Source of the DNA: Echinometra lucunter
Taxonomy: Eukaryota > Echinodermata > Echinoidea > Camarodonta > Echinometridae
Reading direction: 5' to 3'
Assembly: GCA_029962745.1 (NCBI GenBank)
Contig: CM057152.1
Span: forward strand, 20,290,324 to 20,354,323
Length of the DNA: 64,000 bases
Part shown: in pieces, positions 1-12,401 of the stretch
Layout of the letters: every line of letters begins with the position of its first letter
Numbering within the stretch: the first letter of the stretch is position 1
The notes under the pieces: generated by a model
What the model saw: only the letters and a program-made list of their open reading frames with translations
What the model was told of the DNA's origin: nothing
Database searches by the model: none
Translations under genes and position numbers: made by a program

Positions 1-566
1 GGGCATTGAATTATACAGGAAACTGTATTAGCTTCGAACAGGTTAAGATGACTTTGCAGGAAGGTCCAGTATGTTTGGGTGTGCCTAATGAAAGCTCTTA
101 GTGTTAATGGGTTTCCGTGAGATGCCGCCGGATTTCGCTTCAGTTTCCAAAATTTTGACGTCAGTCGTCCACACCGGCTTTGTAGTCGATGTTTTAAAAA
201 CACTATAATTTATACTTCTAAATGTTGCTCTTGATGGTATACCATCTAATGCAAAATTTTGCATTAGACCCTTCTCGCAAGATTTTATGCCACAGTAAAA
301 CATGACTGTAATGAAGTACATAAATGAATCAAGATAATTTCTTTGGCTAGTATAGTTTCATTCAGTCAAAATGAAAAAAAATTAAAATTTTTACCAAATG
401 TCTATATTATGTAAAATAACTATAACTATATGATCTGGACAGATGCAAACAACTTTCGCAACTCCCTTATGAACAATAAACATTGCAAGAAATAAAATGA
501 GAGAATGTGTGCGTCGGTGTGTGCGAGTGTGTAAAAGAAGTTCCACTAGTACGGCACTTAAAGCTA
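1..566. other. Non-coding left flank
   Basis: AT-rich sequence with only short random reading frames. I see no exon with splice sites and no recognised repeat until the foldback element that starts at 567. It is presumably an intron or 5' flank of the exchanger gene, because the first exon I can identify (3715) is not the first of the protein. Confidence 0.4.
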
Positions 567-1002
567 CACACTAAGAAAAGGAGGTGCAAGTTTGCACCCT
601 AAATACAACACTGGCAGCACATTTTTGGGTGCAATCTTGCACCCTACATGAAAAAGGTGCAAAAATGCACCTTTTTGTTCTTGTTTACACCTGGAACTGC
701 CCGTTTGTACCCTAAATGGTGCAAATTTGCACCTTTTAGGGTGCAAAATGTAGCTAACTACACCCCTAAATGGTGCAAATTTGCACCTTTTAGGGTGCAG
801 AAATTTTTGCATACAAAAAGGTGCAAATTTGCACCTTCCCTAATAGGGTACAAATCTGCACCCTTTGGGATGCAAAATGTAGCTGACTGCACCCTTAAAG
901 GTGCAAAAAGCTTATTAAGGTGCAAAGTTGCACCCAAAAAGGAGCTCCCAGTGTTGCATTTGAAAGGACTGGTGCAAAATTGCACCTTTTTTTCTTAGTG
1001 TG
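567..1002. mobile_element. Foldback MITE with TA target duplication and internal palindrome array
   Basis: The ends are inverted repeats: CACACTAAGAAAAGGAGGTG on the left, and on the right the complement ending CTTAGTGTG. Both ends are flanked by the dinucleotide TA (565-566 and 1003-1004). The 436-bp interior is an array of about nine imperfect palindromes of the form GGTGCAAATTTGCACC, spaced 25-50 bp apart. There is no transposase. The TA duplication fits a Tc1/mariner-type or other TA-targeting DNA transposon. The family is inference; the ends and duplication are visible. Confidence 0.8.
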
Positions 1003-1452
1003 TACATTTCTAAACGCTTTGCTTGTAATTATTATTACCCTGATTACTGGATATAGCTGCACATATTGTGCCCATATTGTTTGAGTCTCCATTTGTCGTT
1101 TGATGCTGATTATTTTTTAAAGGAAGTAAGTACTAAATTCCTTAATTTGGCAAAGCGAAGGAAACTATTTTTCTATGCAAATTAGTAACGTTTGAACTTC
1201 TCACCATACTTTATGTCATTTTACATTACATGGCTTTAAAAAGATAAATGCAGCAATGTAAGGAAGGACTGGTGTTGCTAATTTGAAGAAAAGCGGCTCA
1301 AATAAGGCTTTAAATGATTCCTGTCACGAATCAATTAAGACTAGTTTCATATCTAACCTCGATCGTAAATGTGTGCCACTTGCACGCGAAGCTTTCTAAT
1401 ACCTCAGTCACCCACACGAGACCGATGCCAGACAGACTCTAGACCGACGCCA
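1003..1452. other. Non-coding, no recognised feature
   Basis: AT-rich intronic or intergenic sequence. No exon signal or repeat was recognised. Confidence 0.35.
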
Positions 1453-1615
1453 GGGGGTGTTTCACAAAGAGTTAAGTTGCTCTGAAGTTGGAGTCATGGG
1501 TAAGCGTACGTCCCCTAAGCATGATCTGACCAATGCGGTGATACGTGATATACATCAAAAACTAGGAATCTAAGTACTACTTTTAGTCCAACGTAACTCT
1601 TCGTGAAACACCCCC
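1453..1615. mobile_element. Short foldback MITE (GGGGGTGTTTCAC ends)
   Basis: Left end GGGGGTGTTTCACAAAGAGT is matched by an inverted copy on the right (ACTCTTCGTGAAACACCCCC), about 163 bp apart. The outer ends resemble those of the element at 47865-48036, so both probably belong to one non-autonomous family. No coding capacity is seen. Confidence 0.65.
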
Positions 1616-2824
1616 AGTTCAGATATAGCAAAAATTAAGAATTTAGAATCAATCCGTTTTCAGTAAGACTTTTTGCTATACGTAAGCAATGGTAAGCATG
1701 GAATTATGATTATATAATTGATACCTATGTTGGGACAGACAGCAGCACTAAAATAAAAATGCAGTTTTGAATTTCAAAGCGATACTTACACGGCCCTCAC
1801 TACTTAGCAAAATGTGCCCCCCCCCCCGATATTTAAACGACAACAACTTTGAAGGAGATGGAATTTCATACCAAAGACTTTATCCGACATGATGAAATCA
1901 GGCTAAGTGTGAAAAGTTTGCCTAGGATCGGATGAAACCAAATTTCTATGTTTCCAAAAGTTGGGTCCTGTCGTTTTTCCTTAGAATGAGAAATGACAAA
2001 GTGGCTAGCCGAGATTCCAAAGGGAGTCTTTGATGTCGGTGCTCATTAGCACGGTGCGGCACAGTGGTTGATGCCTATTACATATCATGTGCTAGACAGA
2101 TAGCAGTATCCCAAAATAGTCTCATCCCGGTTTCACAGCTGTCATTTTCACTCTGAGACGTTCCGGGTTGTGCAAACTCCCGAGATTGGCACAGCCAACG
2201 TGATCAAGCTCTTAATGATCGGCAGCCTTGATCCACTGTCACCCTTGCTCTCATTAAGGGAACATTTTCGTGTGTTTACACGAAGCGACGCTGGCTTTTT
2301 TCGACTCGCGAGCAGCATTCTCAACATGCATCGAGTGGACCGTTGAGTGTTAGTCCATGTTCTGTATTCGCCCTCATGCCCCATGCCGCAGGGGTGTTCG
2401 TGAGGTGCATGACCAAATGGGTTCATACGTACTTTGTAATGGTGTCGAAAGAGGCATTACCTTTCCTGGTATTAGATCCTTGCGTGAAATATTATCAGCC
2501 TCTAGTTCAAATTTGGTGCTAGACCACTGCACTATCCTTATTTACCTTAACAGAATTCAAGCCATGGTTTTAGTTGCAATGTTGTTCCGATTCACAAACA
2601 TTAGCTTTTCCCCGTGGCGTCCGATTTCTGCCCACGTCCCATATTAACCCCAAGCATGTTAACGAGATGGAAAATATATCACGCGAAAGAAGAGAATAAT
2701 AATTCTAAAGACAATGTTGTGATGTGCCATTTTGAAATAATGGTGGTTGCAATTCTGCTACCTTCATGGTATGTACATGTAGATACAGGTTATTATTATT
2801 TTTAAATATTTCTATTTCATAAAT
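1616..2824. other. Non-coding, no recognised feature
   Basis: Contains a poly-C run near 1819-1828. Some short frames on both strands show no homology I recognise. No splice-flanked exon was found. Confidence 0.3.
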
Positions 2825-3691
2825 TGTGCTTTGGAAGCTGATATCAGTCTTGAAATGCTAGCCAAACAAAACTTAACAAATTGTTTCTACTTCAGAAAAA
2901 AAGTAATGAGAAAAATATGCAATGCTCCCTTCAGAGCACATACAGATGAATTATTTCGTCAAAAACGTATTCTTAAATTAAATTACCTTTATCGCTTACA
3001 TTTATATCAATTTATGTATCAGCTTGACAGAAATGATATACCAAATGACTTGAAAAAGAAATTCATCAAAAATAATTCTTTCCATGCATACAAGACTAGA
3101 CAATTAAACGACTATCACTTACCTAAAATTAGAAAAGTATTTTCTTGCAAAACTGTATTTTTCACAGGACCCAAAAACTGGAATTGTTGAGACAAATCAA
3201 TAAAGGAGGCAACTACTCTTAATCGATTTAAATCACTCGTTAAAACATTCATACTTAATTCTTACTGATTTATTGAATATCTCATCCACTTTGTTATTTA
3301 CATGGATAGTCAGAATAGATGTTTATGTCTTTGTATATAGTGTAAATACACATAAATGTTACATTGGTTTTGTTTGTTTGTTTGTTTGTTTGTTTGTTTT
3401 TTGTTTTGTGTGTGTGTTTTTTTAAATTTAATTCATGAATTTTGATGATTTGCTTGGTTTAATCATATTACGGTAATATCGTATTTAAATAATTTATGCA
3501 TCAGGGGGTCTACATCTTACAAGCTATGCTTCCCAGTAGACCCCTCCACCTTGTTTTATTGATTTATATTATGAACTGTATTTATACATGTATTAGAATA
3601 TATATTTTTCCCACTTGGAATGTTATATATTGAGACATGTACTTGCATGATTTGTGGAATATGAATAAACTAAACTAAACTAAACTAAACC
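2825..3691 (+). mobile_element. 5'-truncated LINE, RT C-terminus plus 3' tail (CR1/L2-like)
   Basis: Codons 2831-3267 encode the C-terminal part of a non-LTR reverse transcriptase. Recognisable family features are RKKVMRKICN, FRAHTDELF, LYQFMYQLDR, HAYKTRQ and the closing GPKNWN. The frame has an in-frame TGA at 3188-3190 directly after GPKNWNC, then reads on as a typical NRFKSLVKTFIL tail to 3267, so the copy is dead. The 3' UTR includes a (GTTT)n run and ends in AATAAA followed by CTAAA tandem units, the usual 3' terminus of CR1/L2-type elements. It stops only about 23 bp before the acceptor of the exon at 3715. Confidence 0.85.
3367..3400. repeat. (GTTT)n microsatellite
   Basis: About eight GTTT units inside the LINE 3' UTR. 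Confidence 0.9.
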
Positions 3692-3714
3692 ACATGCCTA
3701 CCCTTTCCTCACAG

Positions 3715-3789
3715 GCCGTGTACATGTTTATCGCCCTAGCAATCGTTTGTGATGACTACTTTGTATCTTCACTGGAGAAAATCTGCGAG
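3715..3789 (+). CDS. SLC24A4-like: NCKX3/4-type K+-dependent Na+/Ca2+ exchanger, exon 1 of those visible
   Basis: Plasma-membrane antiporter of the SLC24 family. It exports Ca2+ together with K+ in exchange for Na+. This exon encodes AVYMFIALAIVCDDYFVSSL then EKICE, the conserved segment that enters the alpha-1 repeat. The acceptor is CCTCACAG at 3714 and the donor is GTAAGA at 3790. It is 25 codons in phase 0 at both ends. Upstream exons (signal peptide, extracellular loop, first helix) are not seen in 1-3714 and are inferred to lie left of the window. The likeness to SLC24A3/A4 rather than SLC24A1/A2 rests on this exon plus the C-terminal exons (INSKGLLYSV, HFNKWRLDKRLG, EMNVFGYVNPPRC). Confidence 0.9.
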
Positions 3790-5165
3790 GTAAGACAAGA
3801 TTAAATCTGCTCCCAATCGAACATAACTTAGATTTAAATTCAAAGAAATACTTAAAGTATATCGACATTCGAATTAGAAAATGAACAAAGGGTGGTTGAT
3901 AGTTGTTGAGAAGACTTCGGGGAGTTGATTTCTTGATTTAGTTGAGCTCACGCATATTCTAGACCTTTTAATGTCTTAGTAGAAAAATGACTTCAGGAAG
4001 CAGAAAGCTAATGAAAAGGCCTCATCATAGCGTGTTCGGATGCATAGTTTAGTTACCTTGGAAGTGATTTTATGTTTGATTTGAATCATCAGATTTTAGT
4101 TTGACCTATTCCCGGAACTTTATAAGAATATGACGTGTATCTATGTGATTATACAGTGTTATTGGTGTGCCTCCTCCTATTATATGATTTATTTTTGGCA
4201 CGCTTCAACAGTTAGTAGGATACGCTACGTTCGAGTCCACGTTATTATTAAGTTTAATCTTGTTTGAAAACCCAATTTATGCCCTTTTTTTTTTTTTTTT
4301 TTTAGTCCGCTTTATTCATAGCTTACACAAAGGCCAGGAAATTCTTGTGATGCAATTATTCCCCGAAAAGCGAATGTTTGAAATGGATTTAGATAAGAGA
4401 AATGTACATGTTAGCCTTTTTGTGCCAACGGCATTTTACAGAGCAGTATCTTTCATGGATTAGGGCTTATGTATTTTTATTCAATATCAAGAAATTCACT
4501 TCGAATACAGTGCTCTCTCTGCTGTAAGTAGATTATTTCTGCAATAAAAAAAGCTACCATGGAAGCAACGCTAATACATACATTTCCAAAATACTCTTAA
4601 AAAGAATAATCGTAATCAGTCTGTCGCGAGACCGGTAAATTATTGCATTATGTGATAAAGTAGTAAGGACGAAATAAGAGTAATATATTTCAAATGCCTG
4701 TGGTAACGAAATGAATGTAGGATGTATTCCTAATACCCATCTGTAGAATATTAGATATGTAAAATAGAAATCATTCGCCTTACAACCCTTTTTGTTGTTT
4801 GCTCCTTATCTAGTATTTTCAATATTTTTCCTTGTCTGTTGGAAATGTGGTGGGATGTATATAAGATAAAATCAGTGTGGAAGGGGAAAAAAAACCTTCC
4901 CTCATTAGGATCTTGCCAATCCTCAGATGGTACCATCGAAATAAGGCCACGAATATCCGTGCGATGGGAAACGTGTATTGAATTCAAATGTTAGATATTC
5001 AATAACATTATACTAATTATACTATTACATAACATTTATTCCCAGTTTGATACTTATCTGATGAGTTAATTCCCATTCGTAATCAGTATGAGTTTTTACG
5101 CTTAAACTCCTTCACTAAAATTAAAATCAAATAAACGTCTGTGTCCATTTACATTGTCATATGTT
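3790..5165. other. Intron, no further feature
   Basis: AT-rich intron with a T-run near 4284-4303. No exon or repeat was recognised before the foldback element at 5168. Confidence 0.5.
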
Positions 5166-5167
5166 TA

Positions 5168-5448
5168 TGGGTAATTCCATAAATTTGGGGTCCAATTTGT
5201 GACATTTTTGGTTTCCCTGTTACATAAGAAACCCACATGGTTGTTGTGGCTCTGAGCAAAGACGCCAATGGTGGAGTAAGATTTTAACGTAATTCTAACA
5301 TGATGTTGCATCCTCATGCATAGAATAACTTTAAAATCTCGCTCCACTATCTGCATCTCCAGCAAAAGCCATGAAAATACGTGGGTTTCATAATACAGGG
5401 ACACCAAAAATGTCACAAATTGAACCCCTAATTTTATGGAATTACCCA
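5168..5448. mobile_element. Foldback MITE, TGGGTAATTCCAT ends, TA duplication
   Basis: About 70 bp at the left end (TGGGTAATTCCATAAATTTG onward) recur inverted at the right end (ending TTTTATGGAATTACCCA), with TA on both outer sides (5166-5167, 5449-5450). The centre is short and non-coding. The reading frames here on both strands are shadows of the inverted repeat. It lies in the exchanger intron about 165 bp before the next exon. Confidence 0.8.
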
Positions 5449-5613
5449 TATTCAAGGAAGGTACTTTTTGATGATAGAATAGATGTCTACAATAAGAACT
5501 ATAACATTCTATCTCATCTTTTATCTTTCCTTTTGGAAACATCTCCCACACGATCTTTCCCTCGCGATCTTCTCCTTCACATCACTTTTTTTTTTTTTAT
5601 CATCCATTTTCAG

Positions 5614-5698
5614 AAACTCAGCTTAACGGAAGATGTTGCCGGGGCAACCTTTATGGCGGCCGGAAGTTCTGCGCCAGAACTCTTCACGTCAATAATAG
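5614..5698 (+). CDS. SLC24A4-like: SLC24A3/4-like exon 2: alpha-1 repeat
   Basis: Begins after TTTTCAG at 5613 and ends at GTACAC. It encodes [20 protein letters not shown] followed by PELFTSIIG. The GSSAPEL motif of the alpha-1 repeat lines the cation-binding site, and its acidic residue (E in PEL) is the ion-coordinating position known from the family. The exon is 85 nt, phase 0 in and phase 1 out. No break is seen. Confidence 0.95.
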
Positions 5699-6879
5699 GT
5701 ACACTCCTAATGCTTCTTATCGTCCTCATCAGGTGCAGATGATCAGATTCAATTTGCTACCTGTGCATGCTGAGAATTGGATATGAGATGTTCAAAATCA
5801 TAAATTGAAAAAAGGTTGCGAATATGTGTCTCAAACGAGCTATACATTTGCACTGAATGACTTTTTTGCGTGTTGTGTTAACGTCGATTTCTTTGGGGTA
5901 TTTTTAAGGGGGGGGGGGGGGGGGGTACGAAAATGTTCATGGCTAGTTAATTACTGAATCTTGAATGTGTGTTTGTCCAAGGTCCCTATCGTTGGAGATT
6001 TCAGATTATTCTTAACTAACCCCTGTCCAATTTATCACCAAATATTACTTTTCCCCCCTGTATTTCTAAATGATTTTTTTTTTAAAGATTCAAATGCCTT
6101 TAATACTAAAGATTTTGATACTTAAAATTAGCTGTGATCAGGCTGCATTCTTACTTTTGTACAGTTTGATGTTGATTTGCTGCAGTTTTTTTCTGTATTT
6201 TTTGTAAGTTTCTGGGTTTTTTTTTTTAATCTTTGATGTCATTTTAATACCCTTTTTCGCTGGCACTACTCAATAATGTTCTTGCCTTTCTCTGTGTTCT
6301 TCTCTCTTTTTACATTGTTGTATATTGCAGATTTAAAGGTACTCTTTATACATGCATGAAAAACGTACTTTAAAACCACCTTAGTATATTTTCTTAAAAA
6401 TAAAGTATGTTGATGATATCAAATAAGGGCGACTGTACTTTACTTCTTCAAATCATCACCAGAAGAAAATCTCTCGAACTGTTTTGAAATGTTTTCAAAC
6501 AACTTTTAAAAGAAGCAAAACAAACAAAAGGAAAAAATGGCAATTGAAAGACACAAGATGCAGTTCGATAATCTAGCTTCGCAGGACTACTATCATCATT
6601 CGTATATCTACATTGATGGCCCATGTTCAATTTAGCATTTTAGCGGTGTAAGGCGCGAAGCAATGAAAACATTAAGTGGATTATGGTGAAGTGCTGCGAC
6701 GACTGCGAGAAGATGGGACTTTACAAGCCTCCATCTCGCGGGAGAGCAAATTCCAGCTTGTTTGGACGGGAATGAGATAATAATGCCAGTGGCAAAATTG
6801 CACCCTGTCTCTCCGATTGCTCCGTTAGTGGCCACGCTCAGTGTATATTGGTTCTTGTCTCTAGGCTTTGGCATGGATG
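5699..6879. other. Intron with G-run, no recognised element
   Basis: Holds an 18-base G run at about 5908-5925 and T-rich stretches. Nothing coding was recognised. Confidence 0.4.
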
Positions 6880-7040
6880 GTATTTTGGGCTGATGGGGTG
6901 CAACATCACGTTTTTGATATCGAAATAATTTGAAAACTTGGCAAAAAATTAAGGAGGATGTTATTTTGGGCTGAATGGCGTACAACATCACGTTTCTGGT
7001 ATCGAAATAATTTGGAAACTTGGCCAAAAAAAAAAAAAAA
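6880..7040. repeat. Tandem duplication, two copies of about 80 bp
   Basis: TATTTTGGGCTGATGGGGTG with its following 60 bp (through ATCGAAATAATTTGAAAAC) recurs from 6960 with about 85-90 percent identity. The second copy ends in a poly-A run. It lies within the exchanger intron. Confidence 0.75.
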
Positions 7041-7552
7041 TGAAGGAGAGTGTATTCTTTGTTCTTGCTGATAATAACACGTTAAAGTTTTTTTTTCCAA
7101 AAAGTTCATTTGATCGTTATTTTACTGGATTCCTGATACACATTTATGTTGATATTAGTATACATGACACTGAACCCCTTTGAAAAGGGCAATCCAACCA
7201 TGAGTGGAGAATGAATTTTTAAAACAATGAAGGTCACCAAAGTACATATCCTCCTTTACACGTAGCGGGTATTGATAATAACTAGGATGGTTGTAGCAGT
7301 CCCCGGATGATATTCGATTTGAATTTTCTTACTTTCCTTAGACATTTCTTAATGAAATGGTTATTTTAGGGCCACATCCTGTACAGCACTCCTGAAACTT
7401 GCATATCGAAATCTTACCTATTTTTTGCATGCTTGTGGCGTCACTGCTGTTGTGTATCACTTGAAAATATAACTCATACCTCCCGATAAATGGGGGCTTC
7501 CCTTCGGTTTTTTTTTCACCTGGGAATTACCATTATGGCGTAATATATTTCA

Positions 7553-7692
7553 GGGGAGAGTTTTATGAAGAGCCTTGTCATTGAAAATCACTGACAACTG
7601 TTATAATCTACTGAAATCCTTGCATCTGATTGACTGAGAGCAAATTTCTCAGTGAAAAATCACTGACAAGACTCTTCATGAAATGCTCCCCA
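7553..7692. mobile_element. Short foldback MITE (GGGGAGAGTTTTATGAAGAG ends)
   Basis: About 140 bp. Left end GGGGAGAGTTTTATGAAGAG and right end CTCTTCATGAAATGCTCCCC are inverted copies. The inner repeats (TTGTCATTGAAAATCACTGA and TCAGTGAAAAATCACTGACA) can also pair. It belongs to the same loose family as 22121-22260, 46485-46631, 57082-57240 and 59299-59459. Confidence 0.65.
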
Positions 7693-7942
7693 GACAAGTA
7701 TTGCCATTATGACGTACATACTATGTATGATCGAATCTCTTTGGGCTGTAAACATGGTTTCCTTGAGGATTTCCTGGGTTTTGCTTAACAGTGTAAAATA
7801 TGTGAACACACATTATTACAAAGCTGTATGATGTATTCATACATTACAGTAATACACATGAATGTATGTAAGCGGGCGTGTGTGAGTGTGCGTGTGCAGG
7901 TTGGGATTTATGTGTATATTATCCTTCAAGGGAACTTGCTAA

Positions 7943-7981
<39 letters not shown>

Positions 7982-9750
7982 CTTACTGATTCTTTTCAGA
8001 ACAGAAATTTAAAGTGATTACACAATGGTAAAAAAAAATTTGATATATGATCGAGAATAGAATTCGAAGAAGAATAACATTAAATTTGATGATTTTCAAT
8101 CGAAATCAATGCATTTTGGATAATTTTCTCATAAAAAGTCAAGAGTCGACAAAAAAATTTGAGCAAGAGGTATGACGTACAAGTGGGTACCCAGCTTCGC
8201 GCATTGCAGTTGTGCTGCGCGCTAGACTGTACAATATGTATTATACCTTGCGCGCATTTCGCTAGAAGTGCGCGACAGTTGAAACGGGGTCAAAATCCTG
8301 AAATCTTACCACATTTGGGGGTTTCCTTGGCAACACGACTTTTTAGAAAACACTAGGCAGATGATTTTCTGCTAATAAAATCATGCTCTTTTAAATGAGC
8401 TAACATTGTTTCAGCATTGGCTACCCCCTTTAATCTGATCAAGTCCTTATTGAGAGATGATATATATCCAACAATGTGCAAGGGTATCAATAATCATCAT
8501 TTCACATGCCTTGAAAGATCAATGTGTTAATGAGTTCGACATTTCATGTGAGTTCGTATAATAGAAAAGGCAATCGTGTGATAAGCAGATGCCGTTTGAT
8601 GGATGACACCAGTATGCTTAATATCGCAAACCATGCAGTCACAAAGAAAATTCTGGAGATATGGCATGTGGCGATATGGTTGAAGAAGGCAGTGCTCCAT
8701 GGCCTTGTCTCCCTTTCAAGGAAGAAAGTAATGAGAATGTAAAACAAGGCTGTGAGCATAAGGGACACACCACTACATTTCTTGGAAAAGATTTTAATTA
8801 GTTCTCAAGTTTTCCCTTTCCAATATTGTATTTTTCTAACCCAGCTGACACCGGATGTAACCTAGTAACGATTTAAGTAACACTTCAGGGAAACAAATGA
8901 ATGTTTACGAAGTCAAAATGAATCTTTGTTGCACGACAGGGAATGATTTTTGTCATTTTGAACCTTCCCTTGGATTTTTATTATTCACTATTAGGTATAT
9001 GAAATTTCATTCGATTTCAAAACCGAAAAAGTCTGAGATTATGATACGTTACTTACGTTAACGAAAACGAGAACGACACCAAATCGACAATATAGGGGGG
9101 GGGGGAAAGCAAGTTTCATTTAATGCCTCAAAGAACCATTATTTGTCATTTTTACCGGTTTTTATTCCTTTCTCTCGAAAAGGAAATCGTACATAATTTG
9201 TATCATTATAGAGAATTACAAATAATCTTCACATCAGTATAACGGCTGACTCATGTTTTACATTTCAAAACAATGATACAAATAAATTCCCATATTTCCG
9301 AATAAAGCTTCATAACAACCAAAAAACAATCATATAAACAAAGGTGTGAAGTTTCACATTTCATTTAAAAGAAAGTGAAAAAATACAGTTACAACATATT
9401 TTAACATCTATACAAATCGCAAATAAAGTTTAACTTTCGTATGAAATTGCTTCATTTGCCTTTAAAGTAAAGAAATCTGCAAGTAGGCCTAACTGTATTT
9501 AAATTTAAACCAATTTTCCCCTTTTTTGTCATTCCTTTAGAGAGAAAGAAGAATCAACAACAAAAAAAGGAAAGATAAGAGAAGGAAAACAAATTCTCGA
9601 TTTAGAATCGAGTTATTTTGTAGTCGATTCCTGATGTATGTAGTTCCTTCTTGTTCTACGGTCTATGATTTTTCTGACAATTATGATTGCCTTGAGTAAT
9701 GTCTAAAAATAAAAAAATTCCCTTTAACTGTGTTTTCTTTTACGCACCAG
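7693..9750. other. Intron with (TA)n, no exon recognised
   Basis: Contains a (TA)n run at about 7941-7978 and a G-run near 9094-9105. Short open frames at 8159 and 8524 show no homology I recognise and lack exon context. Confidence 0.4.
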
Positions 9751-9854
9751 GTGTGTTCATTGCAAAAGGAGACGTCGGGGTCGGGACGATTGTGGGCTCA
9801 GCTGTGTTCAACATTCTTATCATCATTGGTATCTGTGGACTCTTTGCCGGTCAG
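9751..9854 (+). CDS. SLC24A4-like: SLC24A3/4-like exon 3: end of alpha-1 repeat
   Basis: Acceptor GCACCAG at 9750, donor GTAATT at 9855. It encodes GVFIAKGDVGVGTIVGSAVF then NILIIIGICGLFAGQ. GDVGVGTIVGSAVFN is the hallmark second helix of the alpha-1 repeat (GSAVFN). The exon is 104 nt, phase 1 in and phase 0 out, consistent with its neighbours. Confidence 0.95.
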
Positions 9855-10470
9855 GTAATTAATGCTTTTTGTATGCTCAATAACCAAGAAGTCTTGAGGA
9901 CGGGAGAATGCATCCTTAGTGGCAGGACTAACGTTGAGGAGGGGTAAAATGAAAGTCGACCGCATGTAACCAGATTTATTCAAGGAACTGCATGACGAGT
10001 TAAGGAAGAGCTCTGGGATATGCCTCTGCTGAAAACCAGAAAGGTTTCATCTTGTCATAACCGTCATAAGGTTCTCCATGTATGATAATAGCAAATAGTT
10101 GCTATCTCATATGTCATTATACAAAACAAAAGTGTAACATACATTCCGCACAGATCTAGGAGGGGAGATTCACTTCTGCAGCTCAGACTGCCTCAGACAT
10201 ACACCAATCTTTCCTTAGGCCTTCAGACTGGGGAAGGGTTGGGTCGTACGCCGGTTTTACATTGTGCTGGATAGGCGACTAAATAGAACTTGATGAATCG
10301 AGGTGACCCTTGGCCAAGAGGCCTGATTAATCTCAGGACAGTGAGAGCAGAAGTGACCCCGGAATTCAACAAGATCAACTTTACTTCCATAAAATTCAAA
10401 TGCTGATTTTGGTGATAAGAGCATGCGCTTTTTATCAGTTCTCATTCCAGCTTTCTAAGCCAAAGCCCCC

Positions 10471-10513
<43 letters not shown>

Positions 10514-12197
10514 TAAAACTATGACCTGCTTTGGGTATAAGGGGCCATGGTGAATTAATATTACTTTAAAAGCCATTTTGGAAATGACTAATAAAAAGCT
10601 TTCAGCAAATGTATTAATACTGATATGATTTCACACTTTAGATAATAAATTCATAAATGCATTGCTGACAACTTAAGAACTCAACACATGCAGTCCCTTG
10701 AACGGACAGAACCGATAAGTATGGCATATCCAACATAATTACGATTACCCCACGTCATTCCCCACTGGAAGGTCCAGTAAAAAATCCGCAGGCCTACTAT
10801 TTTCAGTATGTCTGCGTCACGTCGACTGCTGTGTACATCCCTTGTTTATCAATCTCTGAGAGAGTGAAAATAATTCATAGGTCTAAATTTTCCTCATGAA
10901 AAGAATCATAAGAAAGATGTAAGCTCAGCATTAGGGCCCATCGTATGTACGAATCCCAAGCAGAAGGGGGCTTTAATAACGGCAAATGTTCGATAAGTGA
11001 TTTTTTTCCAAATAAAGTCTTTGTTCATGTCTTCTCACTGCATAAACAGTATAAACAAATTACAAAATGATCGATACATCATATGTTTGACAAACAAGGT
11101 ATGATAAAAATTGCATTTTTAGGAGAAAATTTTAATCTATTCTATTTGGATTGTGAGTTCTAAAACACCTGTTTTTTCTGTGGCAGACTTTTTGATCAGT
11201 ATAGCGGTTTTCTTTCCGAAAAGAATATCAAAGCATTGGTAAAGATTATCAAAGATCAATGTCTTTCTTTCCTTCTTTAAACAAAAACCAACAAACGAAA
11301 ATGTTAATGCTTTTAGAAGTTATAAGATATTCGTCTGAGGATATAGCTAATCCATACATACTGTGATTTTAAAGAAACATTCACGCCGATCTACTCTATT
11401 TTTGTAATATTTTGACTGAGTAATTGACTGTGACAATATTCCAGCCAGGCGGCTGGCGTCGTAGTTTCTAGTTCTAATCCCCAATAGCTGAATGGCCTTA
11501 GGCGAAAGCAAAAGCTTCCACTTAATGCGGCGTCGCTTTCTCTTGAAGTAGAGAACGGGACAAAGTCAAGGAATGTAAAGACCTTTATGCCTTAGAGATC
11601 ATACGGAATATGCAAAATGAGAAATACATACTCTTTTCCAGCTATGACAACGGAGTACATGAAGTGATGTATATTGCAATTACATTTGATCTCTGCAGAA
11701 AGTGAAATGAGACGAAATGGTGGAAAGTAAATTTACCTAAATGGCGTCGAGTATAACTTATTCATGTACTTTCTTGTAGGAGAGGCATAAATTCTTTGCG
11801 AATGTTGTCACTTCTTAAAAGGCTAATTTTTCAAACTTCTCTAATATGATTGAGGTTTCTACACCCAGATGTTAAATGACTGAATTTTTAAGCGCTTTTC
11901 TTTTTTAGGAAAAAAAAATGCTTTTGTTACATGCAGATGCATCGTATTGATTGCCTCCACATTAGAGCCTCCCATTTGCTGTTTTAAAGTTATGTGTCCC
12001 TCGGACTCCCTCCTCAAGGTTATGGCCATGATTGTGTGATTTAACACGAAATCAATACCGTTTCCTGTTTATGCGAGATCTTGCCCCATGCATGCATTCT
12101 GTTTATTTGCGCCCCTTCTATCGATATTTCATGGGGTAAGATTTTCAGAGCTAACATAAATTTTTATCCATGAATTTTACCCATAAGCTATGTATTT
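9855..12197. other. Intron with poly-C/(CT)n, no recognised element
   Basis: C-run plus (CT)n at 10466-10508. Otherwise AT-rich with no exon or repeat recognised. Confidence 0.4.
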
Positions 12198-12231
12198 ACA
12201 GACCATTTGATGGTATCATCAAATGGTCTGT
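12198..12231. repeat. Perfect 15-bp inverted repeat with 4-nt loop
   Basis: ACAGACCATTTGATG, then GTAT, then its exact complement. It is followed within 100 bp by several GGTTCT/AGAACC inverted motifs (12237-12325), so it may be one end of a small foldback element. It is too short for a typical pre-miRNA. Confidence 0.5.
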
Positions 12232-12401
12232 GCAAGGAACCTTTCAGGGTTCTTGAAAAGATAAAGAACCCTTTATAGAACCCCCTTTTTTGGGGGGGGG
12301 TATACGGGACAAAAAAAAAACAGGTTCTAACTGGCACATTTTTCTAAGAATGATGAATTTGAGGTTTATTTGAATGACGTTTTTATGATTGTTTTCGACA
12401 G

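Noticed and set aside
648..998. Overlapping frames with repeated CKFAPF-like peptides
   Set aside because: They come from the palindrome array in the MITE. Every strand gives similar peptides, which is expected for inverted repeats.
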